Notes: generated from the letters alone by a model not told the origin. A DNA stretch of 64,000 nt from Carnegiea gigantea (GCA_029747015.1 JAKOGI010000428.1:439501-503500), one strand, 5' to 3'; shown: positions 24,507 through 36,000, numbered from the stretch's first letter. Made by a program: numbers and translations.

Positions 24507-24545
24507 CTAAGCTTTGTTTGCCCGTATTTTTTGACCTTCCAAGAC
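24507..24545 (-). pseudogene. Orphan PSRP2 terminal exon, unit C (open)
   Basis: A 39 nt exon equivalent with acceptor TTGCAG, reading VLEGQKIRANKA then TAG. The V-to-A change in the RVNKA end is the only difference in the conserved tail. It lies about 4.5 kb beyond the exon used by PSRP2 and could act as an alternative 3' exon. Confidence 0.85.
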
Positions 24546-24960
24546 CTGCAAGAAAGACTGTTCGCATCAGAAGCCTAAAAAAATGTGCACAGATTTCACA
24601 ATTCCAAGAGCATACAGTGGATGAAAATAATATTGATTAACAGAACTAAGATTCAGAAGCAAATACTAGACGATCAATGAGTCATAATAAACCGGCCACA
24701 ATGTTTCAATCTAAGGATTTTCAACTTCACAGAGACCACAAAGGTGTCCAATATCTCTAGTGCTCCTCCCATACTGTTTCCATATATCTTTCTTAGCGTG
24801 TATCAGCCGACTGCAAGGGGAGGGGGAGGGCAGGCACAAAGGCCAATGTAAGGGCATTTGAAGTTATGTTAGTAGTAATAGAGCCAAAAACTTTACCAAG
24901 TGACTGACAATGACACACTGACACCCATAGTATCTTTGTGCTTCTCAATGTATCAATCAA

Positions 24961-25131
24961 GAATTCAAAACGCAGTTTCGGTTGCGATTGTGGTTTCAGT
25001 CGCTGGCATAGAAAAATCACCATAATATGGCAATTGCATCCCATACTGCGATGAAAACGAGGTTCAGTCAATTCAGAAACCTTTTCAATGTGGTTGTTTC
25101 GTCGCAAAATGATCGCATTTTGAATCCATGG
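24961..25131. mobile_element. Mutator-like MITE M2 in unit C
   Basis: Same element as at 15207-15376, flanked by TATCAATCAA and TATCAATAAA. Confidence 0.65.
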
Positions 25132-25620
25132 TATCAATAAACATGTATGTTCATGTGTGTGCTTGTTTCTTCTTTTCTTTTTTCTATTTTTCCTTTTTCC
25201 TTCTTTAATGCTACCACAACCATAACTGCATTTTGAATCCCTAGAAGAACCAGTGAAACTAATGCCATAAGTCGTTGCCTGTAAGAAGGTCTGATGTACA
25301 AAAGCTTACCTGTTTGCTTTGTTTTAAGTCAACAAAGCTAAAGATCCCACTTATACATTGGCGCACCATTTGGGATAAGGCATAGAGTTGGAAATGGACA
25401 ACTTAATCATAGATTCGCTAGTTTGGAACCCTCTTCCTTGTGTGGATTTTCCTCCCAATCCCTCTAGGCAGTCCCATGATGACTAGACTTATCCTCATAA
25501 TTTAATTCAATAAAAGCTTGCTGCTGTTGGATCCGACAATGAAGCATGTTGATAAGTAACCTACTCCACAAAAAGCAAGGAAGACTCTTTACCGATACAA
25601 TTAGTTTTATTTGCTATCAT

Positions 25621-25785
25621 GGATTCAAAATGTGGTTGATATGTGATGAAGCGTCTGCATCGGAAAGGTTTTTGAGTTGATCGAATCGCATTTCGCCGCG
25701 ATATGGAATGCAATTTTCGCATTAAAGCGATTTTTTCATATCGCGACCGAAACTACAATCACAACTGAAACCACATTTTAAATCC
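25621..25785. mobile_element. Mutator-like MITE M1 in unit D
   Basis: A 165 bp copy of the element at 6727-6891, same position in the unit. Confidence 0.6.
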
Positions 25786-26293
25786 TTGTTTGTTGCATAA
25801 ATCAAAGCTAAAAAGTATGCACTATTGGCATATTTTGACTCCAATTAAAGTTTGCACATGTACAAGGGTATTAAAAAAACAACCACCACTTTTACAGTTC
25901 ACACCATATAGTTCACTCTTTTTTTATGAATAAATTCTAAACTTTAAATTTCATCTTCTTTCATGAGTAAAATTCTAAACTTTATTCTTCAGGATAATAT
26001 ATACATTTTTTTTTACCAACAGTAGTTAACACAATAAATACAAAGCATCAGCACATGATACACATAGCCAAAAGCATCACCAGGACACCACATTTACATA
26101 TAGCAAATGCCCTTGCCAACCACAAAACTATAAATTTAGCTTAAAGTTTATGTTGTGTTGGTACAACCATACAAACACACCAAAATTCTCGTAGACACCA
26201 GCAAGTTTCAAATGAGTACGCCCTAAAATCCTGACCAGAAAAAGTAGCCCTTAGTATACATCAATCTCCAAACAAGGTAAGTTATTGATCACT

Positions 26294-26372
<79 letters not shown>

Positions 26373-27280
26373 GTACACACACTCTTAAACCGACGTCATA
26401 TGCAACAAAAGGCACAAAGTGCAGCCCTTAACTCATCAAAAATAACACAGAAATTCATTCCTATAATCAATCATGTTCATGCAAACTACCAAGACTTCTC
26501 CATCAATACACAGAAGACTGAAACCCAAGTTCACCAATGGAACCAAACTAATTTCTCATGCAGGCTCACATAATTGTGTACATTATTTATAACTAACTCT
26601 TGATCATTGAATCTTTCGCATGAACGCCATGTATACTTGAAATCTAAGCATGCAGATTGTGAAGCCCTCCCCCCCCCCAAAGAGAGAGAGAGATGGCGAA
26701 GAAAATCCTCCATATGTTCCATGGCTCAAGGCTTATCAGTAGAACAAGTACAGGAAGGGGCATAATTTATCTAAGCCACCTCATGAGGGCTAGTAAACTA
26801 GCTTGTGCTAGGGAAGTTCACATGCTCAGCTTAAGAATTGCTCAAACAAGCTCAACCTTAGTCATAAGCAAGCCAAGCTCGAAAAGCTCAGCTTGCATCT
26901 GTTATGAGCATCATATGAGCCTATAAAATTTGGAAAAAGAAGAAAAATAATCCTTAAAATGGCTTGAGCGTTGAGACATGATTCGATCCAAATACATTCA
27001 ACTAACATACGGGTTTAACACTTCGTTTCATCTCTATTCAGACACACATTGAAACCTTAGGCCACCATCGTCATCCTCGCTAAACCTACTACCATATCAT
27101 ACATGCTTCCTAGTTTCCATATCCACCATTGTGTCAAAGATTAGATACACAATCTTCCTGTCACGAGATACTTATTCTAGATTCTCATATCAATGGCAAT
27201 GATTAGAGAGGAAAATAGACATAAGTGAGTCATAAACACGCATAACAGCAATAACAAGAAGACCAGGTTCATTAACATCC

Positions 27281-27619
27281 CCGCCAATGAATGAGGCAGT
27301 CCAAGAAAAAAGACGACCCAGATGAGGGTTCAGATTTAATGGTGTCGAGGCTACGATATACATTAATGTCTAACTCTTCAATTCTTTGTGCAAATGATTT
27401 AAACTGCATATTAACAACAATTCAATGTCAAAACAAAGAAGAGCAATTTGAACCAAGAACAGAAAGGTCGAACCAGTACTCAAAATGATAGAAAGAAGGG
27501 ATTTTTCAGGTAGTAGAAAGGGTTTAAGGGCGAGGAGAGCTGACCACAAAGCGCCGGTTTCGACGTCCCGGAGTTGTGTTCAGAGACTTGACCGATTGAG
27601 CTTCCTTCACGGTCGCCAT
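27281..27619 (-). pseudogene. Orphan UTP20 exons 1-2, unit D (donor lost)
   Basis: Exon 1 equivalent (27545-27619) is open and reads MATVKEAQSVKSLNTTPGRR. Exon 2 equivalent (27281-27403, 123 nt) is in frame with its CAG acceptor. The exon 2 donor is GG instead of GT (CGG then GGATGTT), so correct joining to a downstream exon is unlikely. Confidence 0.88.
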
Positions 27620-29053
27620 GGTTGCGTGTACCAGAGAGAAGAAAGTAAGGAGTAATTGCTGTCAATGTGGGAAGGGACAACTACACAGAAAGTTCAGGTC
27701 GAGAGAGAGAAAGAGTAGCAGAGGAGGAAGGGGACACGCCGCAGCGATGGAGGCAGAGAAGGGTGAGAGCTACTTTGATGCTTGCCTGACGGAGAGGTCA
27801 AACATAAATTGGGGTTACTTTTCGCTTTTCTGATAATCTCTCTGTAAAAATTCTATGATATATACTCATGTATCTAGTTATATACACATCTATATAAGAA
27901 GGTGTGCTTTCTCTGCGGGCTCTCACCTTTCTATAGGGGTCGTAGTTCTTCTTTGTAATTGTACCCTTGTTTTCTTTTTCTTTTTCTTTTGGGGGTGGAG
28001 GGAGTCTAAGGCTTTCTCATTTTTTGAAAAAATAAAATAAAAAAAATTGATAGCATTTTTTGTCCTGTTCTTTTTATTAATGATCAAACTTAATGGGATT
28101 TTTCATTTGTACATTTTGGATTCAAATACGATTATACTACAATAATAATTGGAGAATCAAACTTAAAATCTAATATATTGAAAATTTTTATCTTAACTAT
28201 TCAGTCAACACTTATTCTCTTTTATTTATGTATATTGACTATGTGTGACGAAGCCTCATAGATGGATGAGGTGTGCGAACAAATGCATAACTACTGAAAA
28301 TGGGGATGGACAAGAGTTATTTCAGTGGAAATGAGAAAATGTCATGTGTATCTCAAGGAAACCTAGTCGATCAACATAACCCAAGACAATGACGGTGGCA
28401 ACGGGTGGTCTAGCGCTGGTTTTAGATTTTTTAATTAAATAGTCTCTCTAAATTAGTGTAAACATAGAGGAAAGCTTGTTTCCCCTAAAAATCTATCTCG
28501 AGACGTCAGGCAAGCATCAAGGCAGCAACACCAAGTGAGCTATGCTGTGACGGAGAAGTTAAAGATAAATACTTCTAACAATAAATTCCACAGTGACATA
28601 AACATTGAAACTTCATATTAACATGAGAAAATATATTTGCTACAATCAAGCTTAGATGAAATTGTGATGTGACTATTTGTATTTACTTTTTCAGAAGAGG
28701 ACTTGCAATTTGATTGCATTTTTCATATTTTTGACTAATGTTTTTGAATTCCAAAGGCAATTGAAATTGTGATCGTATTTTTGGTGCAAACGAACTTCCA
28801 TGATTCGCAAAAAGAAAAAAAAAAAAGAATTATGACGAATGTTTTTGAATTGAAAAGAAAATGATTAAAAGTCTCAGTAAGGACATTTCATCAAAAAGGA
28901 TGCCATGCTTGCCCGTAGATATGCTCAGTCTTGTGCTTAAATCTTCTGATCAACCAACATTACCAGGTCTCAGCGCTACTACAAAAATATCAGAATGATA
29001 CAAAGAACAAATACAACACCCTTGTCTCTACAACAACACATTTATTTGTTCTG

Positions 29054-32000
29054 CTAAGCTTTGTTTACTCGTATGTTTTGACCTTCCAAGACCTACAAGA
29101 AAGACCGTTTACATCAGAAGCCTAAAATAATCTGCACAGATTTCACAATCCCAAGAGTATACAATGGATTAAAATAATGTCGATTAACAGAACTGAGATT
29201 TAGAAGCAAAGACTAGACGGTCAATGAGTCATAATAAACCGGCCACAATGTTTCAATCTAAGGATTTTCAACTTTACAGAGACCACAAAGGTGCCAATAT
29301 CTCTAGTGCTCCTCCCATACTGTTTCTATTTATCTGTCTTGGAGTGTATCAGCCGACCGCAAGGGAGGGGAGAGGGCAGGCACAAAGGCCAATGTAAGGG
29401 CATTTGAAGTTATGTTGGTAGCAATAGAGCCAAAGACTTTACCAAGTAACTGACAGTGACACACTGACACCCACATTATCTTTGTACTTCTCAATGTATC
29501 AATCAAGAATTCAAAACGCAATTTCGGTTGCGATTGTGATTTCAGTCGTTGGCATAGAAAAATCACCATAATACGGCAATCGCATCCCATACTGCAACGA
29601 AAATGAGGTTCAGCCAATTCAGAAACCTTTTCGATCTGGCTGTTTCGTCGCAAAATGATCGCATTTTGAATCCATGGTATCAATAAACATGTATGTTCAT
29701 GTGTGTGCTTGTTTCTTCTTTTCTTTTTTCTGTTTTTCCTTTTTCTATCTTTAGAAGAAGGGGGGGTGCCCATGATAGAGACTCCATGACTTAATACTAG
29801 AGATGATAAAAATATTTGGGCAGAATATCCTATTATTGGATGACGAAAATCGTACCTTAATTACAATAACCAAAACAACAAACTATTTCCATACGTTTAG
29901 CATAAACAAAATGTGGCAATTACTATCCCGCCCAACAACCTTGGCAAGTAACCCTAGCTTCCCCCTCTCCAGGCAGCAACACCACCACGAGTTGGTGTCT
30001 GTTGCTGGCTACCTATCTGCCTAATCCTGTGAACCTTCACAACTACATGCTGGACTGTCATTCCTAAGTTTTCACATGACAGGTTTCAGCCTTCTAACTT
30101 TACCCTTCTTTTCACTGTTCATGATTCAAGTATGCCAACCCTTCTATCATTTTGTCTTAGGCTCTCTGTGCAGCTCGACATTTTCACTTACTGTGATCTT
30201 ATGGTTTTTTTCTTTTTTTAAAAGCAGGGATTCTCAGATCTCAGTTTTTGCTTCCTCAAGGAGTTCAGAATCAGGTCCTTACAAGATGATAATCATTAGC
30301 AAAACCCTGAGCATGGTTTTCGTTGGTTGATTAGCATCCTTCTTAAGAACCAGAGGCTGTAAAACTAAAAGCAGCCAGTAATTTAACTTACAGCATTGTT
30401 GAACGTTGAGATTGCAACCTGTGCCTCTTCTTCTGACGAGAAGGTAACAAACCCGTATGTGCGGGACTTAGAGGTCCCTGCGTCCCGTTGGACCTTTACA
30501 CTTACAACCTTCCCCTTCTCTGAAAAGAAACTCTTCAGCATATCAGTCGTGACAGTTTTTGCAAGATTGCCAACATAGACTTTGTGTCCAGTATTGACAA
30601 ATTGTGATTCATCACTCTGTAGAGCTGATAAATCCACGACTTCCAAAGGTTTCTCAGTTACATTCACTTTGATCTTACGCCCACCAATTTCCTATACAAG
30701 AAAGGGCAATATGAAGGAATAAAATCGTTAAATATCAACAACACAATCAACATAGAATATCAGCCAGCTAAGAAAGGCTTACTGTGCCATCCAACTTCTC
30801 AACAACAGCATTAGCATCCTCAATGGTCTTCATCGTGGCAAAGGCAAACCTTCTGCTCCTTCCAGAATACTTATCATACATCACCTGAAAGTACATGGGG
30901 AAAAACCATTTAGTGTAGTTACTGCCAGATACCTCACTAGTGCACATATGCAAATATGATCATACTTCAATGATCCACACCAGTGGCAGAATGGAAATAT
31001 ATGGATAAATGAAAATAATGATGATCATGAACTATCTCAGCAGCACTAGATCCAAAAGCATGTTGACAATAGGATGTCCCTAAATGACAACAATCCGTTG
31101 AGTCTACTTCAAGTCTTCAACAGAACCCTAAATCTTAGCTTATAAACGTGAGTTTCTGCTTGGCGGCTACGAAAATGATTTCATCATTTAGTTGTCACCA
31201 TCCAAAGTGGAAACTTGTGAAATAAAAACTTCCAATGACACTAGTGAGATTCTCTTAGTGCAGCACCCCCCCCAACCACCCCCCCCCCAAAAAACCCTCA
31301 TAGATCAGCATTGTCAATTAGCAAGTTCAAAACCTCGAACCAACAAGCGAGCCTTGAGGACCCAGACAAATATAACATGAGAGCTTTCTCGTGTTCATCC
31401 AGAAAATGCAATTCACAATTTTTTTTTTGGGGGGGGGGGGGGGAGGTCTACATCACTTGATGATTGGTTTCTAAAATGGTGACAATGAATCCAAGATATT
31501 AACAAACAGGTTTGTTTTGTGCACTCACTGAATTTGAAGTAAAACTTGTCCCTTTATTGACAGCATCTCAGGCATGTTGTTTCCCTCTCCTTCGCCAATT
31601 ACCCGCCCCCCCCCCCCCCAAAAACGAGAATTGCCGATGCATTCTAAGAAAAGCCCATCCCAATCTTACTTGATTATGTTCCAGCAAATTCAATTCAGCA
31701 AACGCAGCTCAAATAACAAGCCCAGCAGTATACAATACATACATTTGACGCCCGCAACCACAATGCAGAAGGAATTAGAAATGAACTCAATAACATGCAT
31801 CAAAATTAAGACAGACCAACCAAAAACATAAGGTCGAAATGACTAATAGCCAAAAGGGTTAACAGATAATGCATAAATAAAAAGGCAAACCTCGACTTTC
31901 TCAGCAGCACCGTGCTCTTCAACAATGCGGCGTAACTCATCATTGTCAACATTCCTGGGAATGTTACCAATGTATAATCTTCGAGCGGCAACATCATTAG

Positions 32001-32241
32001 ACGAAGATGAAGTAGCTGACGAAGTCTCTTCAGCCACAGAAGCTCTGACCCTGGTCTTCAAAGGCTGTTGAGGTGTAGAACTGGGTTTGATTTTGAGGCC
32101 ACCAAATGCATACGATATGGAAGAAGAGTGAGTTGAAACTGAAGAGAAAACAGAGGGGAACAAATGAGAAGAGATGGGTTTTGTGGGTGTTGGGGTTGAG
32201 GGGTGGTTGAAGACAGTGGGAGATTGGAACAAGGACGCCAT
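29054..32241 (-). CDS. PSRP2: Plastid-specific ribosomal protein PSRP-2, two-RRM chloroplast RNA-binding protein
   Basis: Exons on the minus strand: 31891-32241, 30783-30884, 30392-30691 and 29054-29092, all GT-AG and in phase; 263 residues, close to the known PSRP-2 length. Residues 1 to about 66 are Ser/Pro/Thr-rich and look like a chloroplast transit peptide ending near RVRA. RRM1 starts at about residue 88 with RNP2 LYIGNI and RNP1 RRFAFATM. RRM2 has RNP2 VYVGNL and RNP1 RTYGFVTF. The C-terminus VLEGQNIRVNKA is diagnostic for the family and is found only when the small last exon inside array unit D is included. The family protein binds the plastid 30S subunit and RNA in the stroma. Without that exon the frame would end at a stop just inside intron 3. 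Confidence 0.95.
29093..30391 (-). other. PSRP2 intron 3, containing the right array breakpoint
   Basis: The array ends at 29753. From 29754 to 30391 the sequence is single copy with no recognisable coding block. Intron 3 is therefore a hybrid of array and single-copy DNA. Confidence 0.85.
29507..29677. mobile_element. Mutator-like MITE M2 in unit D (PSRP2 intron 3)
   Basis: Flanked by TATCAATCAA (29497-29506) and a matching TATCAATAAA. Its right end is 74 bp from the array's right breakpoint. Confidence 0.65.
31261..31624. repeat. C(n)A(n) and T(n)G(n) homopolymer junctions in PSRP2 intron 1
   Basis: Three compound homopolymers: C runs followed by A near 31,266-31,296; T then G at 31,419-31,443; C then A at 31,606-31,624. 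The orientation is always consistent with T followed by G on one strand. Confidence 0.85.
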
Positions 32242-33276
32242 GGTTGGGTTAGTTCAAGGAGAAGACTGAATTGGGAGAGGAGAGAGACTGCGACGCCCAG
32301 AAAGTGGAGAGGTTTTTAGGATTTGCAGTAAGTTGCTTTGCTTGTTCGCCCGAGACTCCAAATACCGCATTATCATTTATCACTTATCCACATATCACGC
32401 GTCTGTCACATGCCTTTACCCTCTGCCATTACTCTTCTTGGTTGGTTTGGGCCGCCTAGCTCCTTGCGCTGGGTACCCGGCCGGACTTCGTGGTTCAAAC
32501 AAAATTGGGTCAATTTGACTAAAGAAAACCAAGAAATTTAGCATTTAATATTAGATTCACAGGGTTGACTTATTCCTCTTATGTGATATTGGAAAAAAAA
32601 TTCATAGATCCACATGATTTACACAAAATTAAACAGATCAGAATGACTCGAGCCGAACGACCCTAAATTATATTCGACCTGACAACCGAAAGAGTAGAAC
32701 CTATTTCGACCCCGAAATCCAAAATTAAACCGACCCGAAACCGAACCAATCATATTGATAGCTTTAAATGTTCATCTTAATTTGTTTTATTCCTTTATCA
32801 GTCGCATCGTAATATGTGGTTGGTCCTTACACTATTTTTCAGTTGTTGAATAAGTAATCTCCTCCAACACTTATTTCGAATGGATTCAACCTCAAACAAT
32901 ATTTTATGCCCTAGAAACTTTACACAGTATTTTTGGTATCTTTACAAATGATTATCAAACAATTCAGTAAATTCAGATTCAATTCAATACAAAATGACTT
33001 ATCCAGTGAATATAACCACGAAGTTCAATAATTCTAATTACAATGTACCTTAAACTTGACCGACTCAAAAAGAATCAAACTTGAAACTACCTAGTGAGCT
33101 AAGATGCACCGAACGGTAGCCCACAGTTATAACCGAAATTAGTAAAACTTGGGTTGGGCTTTTCCCCCACCCAGACTTTCCCCCTTCGGCCTCATCTTCC
33201 CAATTAATAGCCTTCTTCCCAAATGCCAAATCAAACCGAAAACAGCTCTTAAATACAGACAGACAGACGGAGAGAG
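32242..33276. other. Intergenic region, PSRP2 to DNAJ20-like locus
   Basis: The divergent upstream region of two genes. It includes a patch of repeated CGACC/ACCGA motifs at about 32,650-32,755 that resembles a transposon subterminal region, but I find no paired end. No coding sequence is seen. Confidence 0.5.
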
Positions 33277-34231
33277 ATGCAGTGCAATGGATTGAATCTG
33301 ATATCAGGGACTAGGAGCATTTCAATTTCAATTTCAATTTCAACCCTCCCTTCTCATACTACCCACTTTCCCATCCAAGCCCGAAGCCGGACCTGCTGAG
33401 GTTCCCTAAAAGCCGGAGCCACTAGTGCCGTCAACGATGGATCGGCGAAAATGAGCTTATACAAGCTGCTGGGCATCCCTGAGACGGCGACTTTGCCGGA
33501 AATCAATTTGGCCTACAAGGAAGCACCACCCCGACGTGTCCCCGCCGGAGAAAGTGCCGGAGTACACGGCGCGGTTTATTTGGGTTCAAAAGGCTTATAA
33601 GACCTTGTCTGATCCTATAAAGAGGGCTATTTATGATCGAGACTTGGCTCGCGGCATCCATCTTGCTTTCTCCACTCGTAGAAGGATGGACCAATTTGAT
33701 GAGGTCACTTGGGTTTCTTTGTTTATCATCTAGGCTGGTTAATTACTGTTGTATTGGATTTGATTGGAATTTTATGCATTTGAACGAATTTCAATAGAAA
33801 GGGATTTGATCATATCTGGTTTTTCACTATTCAACTAGTCCCATGCTTGCTCATATCATCTGGGCATCTCTATGTGATCCTGGGTTGTGGTGTTTTGCGT
33901 CAAGTTTCAATCTTTTGTGAGTAATTTGTGCAGGGGTTTCATTCCAGCCTCTGCTCGACCTTGAGCTTCTTTTGGTAACATAGCGCGGCATATTCAGTAA
34001 TGCAATTGGTGATTAAATTAATTAAACAGCTTGATCTGTATGCATCACCATTTCTTATGTATGTGGACAATTCTCCCTTGACATCAGGAAGTGGAGGACA
34101 AAAGTGAAATTAGAAACCGTTGGCAGGGACAGCTATCAGAACTGAAGAAGAGAAGCATGTACAAGGATGCAAGTGGAAACATGTCTTGGGGAGTTCGAAT
34201 GCGCCGCCAAAGGGAGGAGTCATCTTCTTAA
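33277..34231 (+). pseudogene. DNAJ20-like chloroplast J-domain protein, two inactivating lesions
   Basis: Homologous to the plant chloroplast J-protein DNAJ20 (DJC26), which delivers misfolded DXS to HSP70. Exon 1 (33277-33703) begins with a Ser/Ile-rich transit-like segment. It meets TGA after QARSRTC (TGA at 33397-33399) and then continues in the same frame to MSLYKLLGIPETATLPEI. Just before the HPD motif about 11 nt are missing compared with the family, so the second half of the J domain (HHPDVSPPEKVPEYTARF) is in another frame. Exon 2 (34088-34231) after CAG keeps the family C-terminus NMSWGVRMRRQREESSS and stop. The exon 1 donor GTCACT is weak. Two independent lesions argue for a pseudogene rather than a single sequencing error. 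Confidence 0.9.
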
Positions 34232-34807
34232 TCATTTGCTTCTTGCAAGTACATCTATCTATCCTCTCTATGTACATATCTTCTTCTCTTCTGTTTTCTC
34301 CCCTTTCTTTGTAAATAAGGGAAAAGCTAGTGAGGACTGGCCAGGGGAATGCTGAACACTTTACTGGCATATCCGGCCAGTTAAATCAATGTCTGTTTGA
34401 GGTTAACCTTCCCACTCCCGTTCTACGTACGTAATCGTTGTTGAACTTAATCCGATAGCAAGTTTCAAGTTCGTGTTTTATCGATTATCGCTTGGTTATG
34501 TGTGATCTCTGAACATGAAGAGAAGCATGGCCTTAATTACCCTCAGCTGTGGAAGTAGCTAGGAAGTGGACTGCTTGATTGATGATCTTCTCTAATCTCT
34601 GTCCCAGCATCCTTCGCCCTCTTCTTGTTTTCCCAAGCTGATGCTACCCCTTCTTGTGTGGTGGAATTAAAGCTTGTTGATAGAAGGGGACCTTTTCAAT
34701 GAGTTCTTATCAACTATTCCCCTCCTCGTACAAGAGGCAAATATTTTGATGAAATTCAATTTCAAATCCAATTATTTAGTGGCATATGAATCGGTATTTA
34801 AATTTGG

Positions 34808-35235
34808 CCATACCTTTTATGCTTTGTATTTTTGTATATGAAAATATCTTTACCATTTTAATTTAGGAAGAATATAAGTAAGATCATAATTTTTTCATGC
34901 AACATCAACATCAGTTTAGTATGTCACTACTCATTCAAATATAACTTTGCCCATACCTTTTATGTTTTGTATTTTTGTATATGAAAATATCTTTACCATT
35001 TTAATTTAGGAAGAATATAAGTAAGATCATAATTTTTTCATGCAACATCAACATCAGTTTAGTATGTCACTACTCATTCAAATATAACTTTGCCCATACC
35101 TTTTATGTTTTGTATTTTTGTATATGAAAATATCTTTACCATTTTAATTTAGGAAGAATATAAGTAAGATCATAATTTTTTCATGCAACATCAACATCAG
35201 TTTAATATGTCATTACTCATTCAAATATAACCATT
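34808..35235. repeat. Three tandem copies of a 143 bp repeat
   Basis: CCATACCTTTTATG recurs at 34808, 34951 and 35094, a period of exactly 143 bp with only a few substitutions. The unit is AT-rich and non-coding. It lies about 580 bp downstream of the DNAJ20-like stop. Confidence 0.95.
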
Positions 35236-35379
35236 AACGAATTTGAAGGCGCCCCTCTACAATAGATATCTATGCCAAACAGATGGTTGGTATAAACTGG
35301 AGTAATCTTTGGACATTCTAGTTTAATATAATAATGCTTATAGTTTGGTTCGGATAGTACATTGAATGCATAATTGGGT

Positions 35380-36000
35380 CTATGAGTATTATTTTATTTT
35401 TTATTTGAAAAATAAAGTTGTATATTATGTAGTGGGTCTATGGGTATTATTTTATTTGGTGGGGAAAAGTTGTGAGTCTTCCACTGAAAAGAGTGAAGAT
35501 TGTGAGGAAAAAGATTGGAGAGAAGGCTAATGTGGTAACAGCAACCCCCCACCGGCGAGCCAAAAAATTGGCTCACCACTGTGTTTGCTCTTAGAGCAAT
35601 CCCAGCGTTTGGCTTGCGAGAAGGAAAAGGAGGAGAAAGAGTGTGGCGAGGTGAGGGAACAACTGTAGCAAGAGCCTCACTCCTCACGCCTCACAGGGAG
35701 CCTCGTTTTCCCAAGCTCCCTTGTGGGTTTATTTTGTTATTTTTAATTATTTTTTACTAGTTTTTCTTTTTTTTTTAAATTCTAAAAATAAAGTCGTGTG
35801 TTATGGAGTGGATTTATAGGTATTAATTTATGGTTAAATATAGGGTTTATAGGTATTATTTTATTTGGTAAGGTAAAGTGGTGAGCCTTCTACTGGAGAG
35901 GGTGAGGATTGTGAGGTAAAAAGTTGGAGAGAGGATTGTTAGGAAGAAAAATATTTGTTAAGTGTTGGTTGATAACAATTTATTGGCCCTTGGAAAGATT
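35380..36000. repeat. Decayed repeat/MITE-like region
   Basis: Two diverged direct repeats (about 35,430-35,535 and 35,809-35,935) share TAGGTATTATTTTATTTGGT-like sequence, followed by a match around GTGAGGATTGTGAGG. They flank a segment with GAGCAATCCCAGCG, a motif seen at ends of plant MITEs. I cannot fix the ends of any element. Confidence 0.4.

Larger units (their letters stand above)
20645..25204. repeat. Array unit C
   Basis: The best preserved orphan unit (4,560 bp). It retains intact UTP20 exons 1 and 2 with splice sites and an intact PSRP2 terminal exon. The left part of MITE M1 is deleted (only about 21,046-21,176 remains). A long GA run (23074-23120) lies upstream of UTP20 exon 1. 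M2 is at 24961-25131. Confidence 0.93.
6323..29753. repeat. Four-copy tandem array built from the PSRP2-UTP20 gene junction
   Basis: Units start at 6323 (A), 15451 (B), 20645 (C) and 25205 (D), each at a TTA followed by ACGCTACC or a near match. The array ends at 29751-29753, where TTA is followed by unrelated sequence. C and D are 4,560 and about 4,546 bp. A is 9.1 kb because of a 5.2 kb insertion, less a deletion of about 0.6 kb. B is 5.2 kb because of a 734 bp Helitron, less a deletion of about 0.13 kb. Each unit, read left to right, descends from: part of UTP20 intron 2, UTP20 exon 2, exon 1, the UTP20 upstream region, the terminal exon of PSRP2, MITE M2, and a pyrimidine-rich stretch of PSRP2 intron 3. 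The copies differ by many substitutions and private indels, so they are not an assembly echo. Confidence 0.95.
25205..29753. repeat. Array unit D (rightmost)
   Basis: This unit carries the PSRP2 terminal exon that joins PSRP2 exons 1-3. M1 is at 25621-25785 and M2 at 29507-29677. A CT then CA microsatellite is at 26297-26369. Its UTP20 exons are open but exon 2 has a broken donor. It ends at the TTA of 29751-29753. Confidence 0.93.

Noticed and set aside
6188..29677. Homologous recombination between MITE copies as the origin of the array
   Set aside because: The left breakpoint is inside M0 but the right one is 74 bp outside M2; only TTA is shared.
30300..30376. Candidate last exon for PSRP2 immediately below exon 3
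   Set aside because: Splice-compatible, but encodes an unrelated hydrophobic tail; the true conserved tail was found at 29054-29092.
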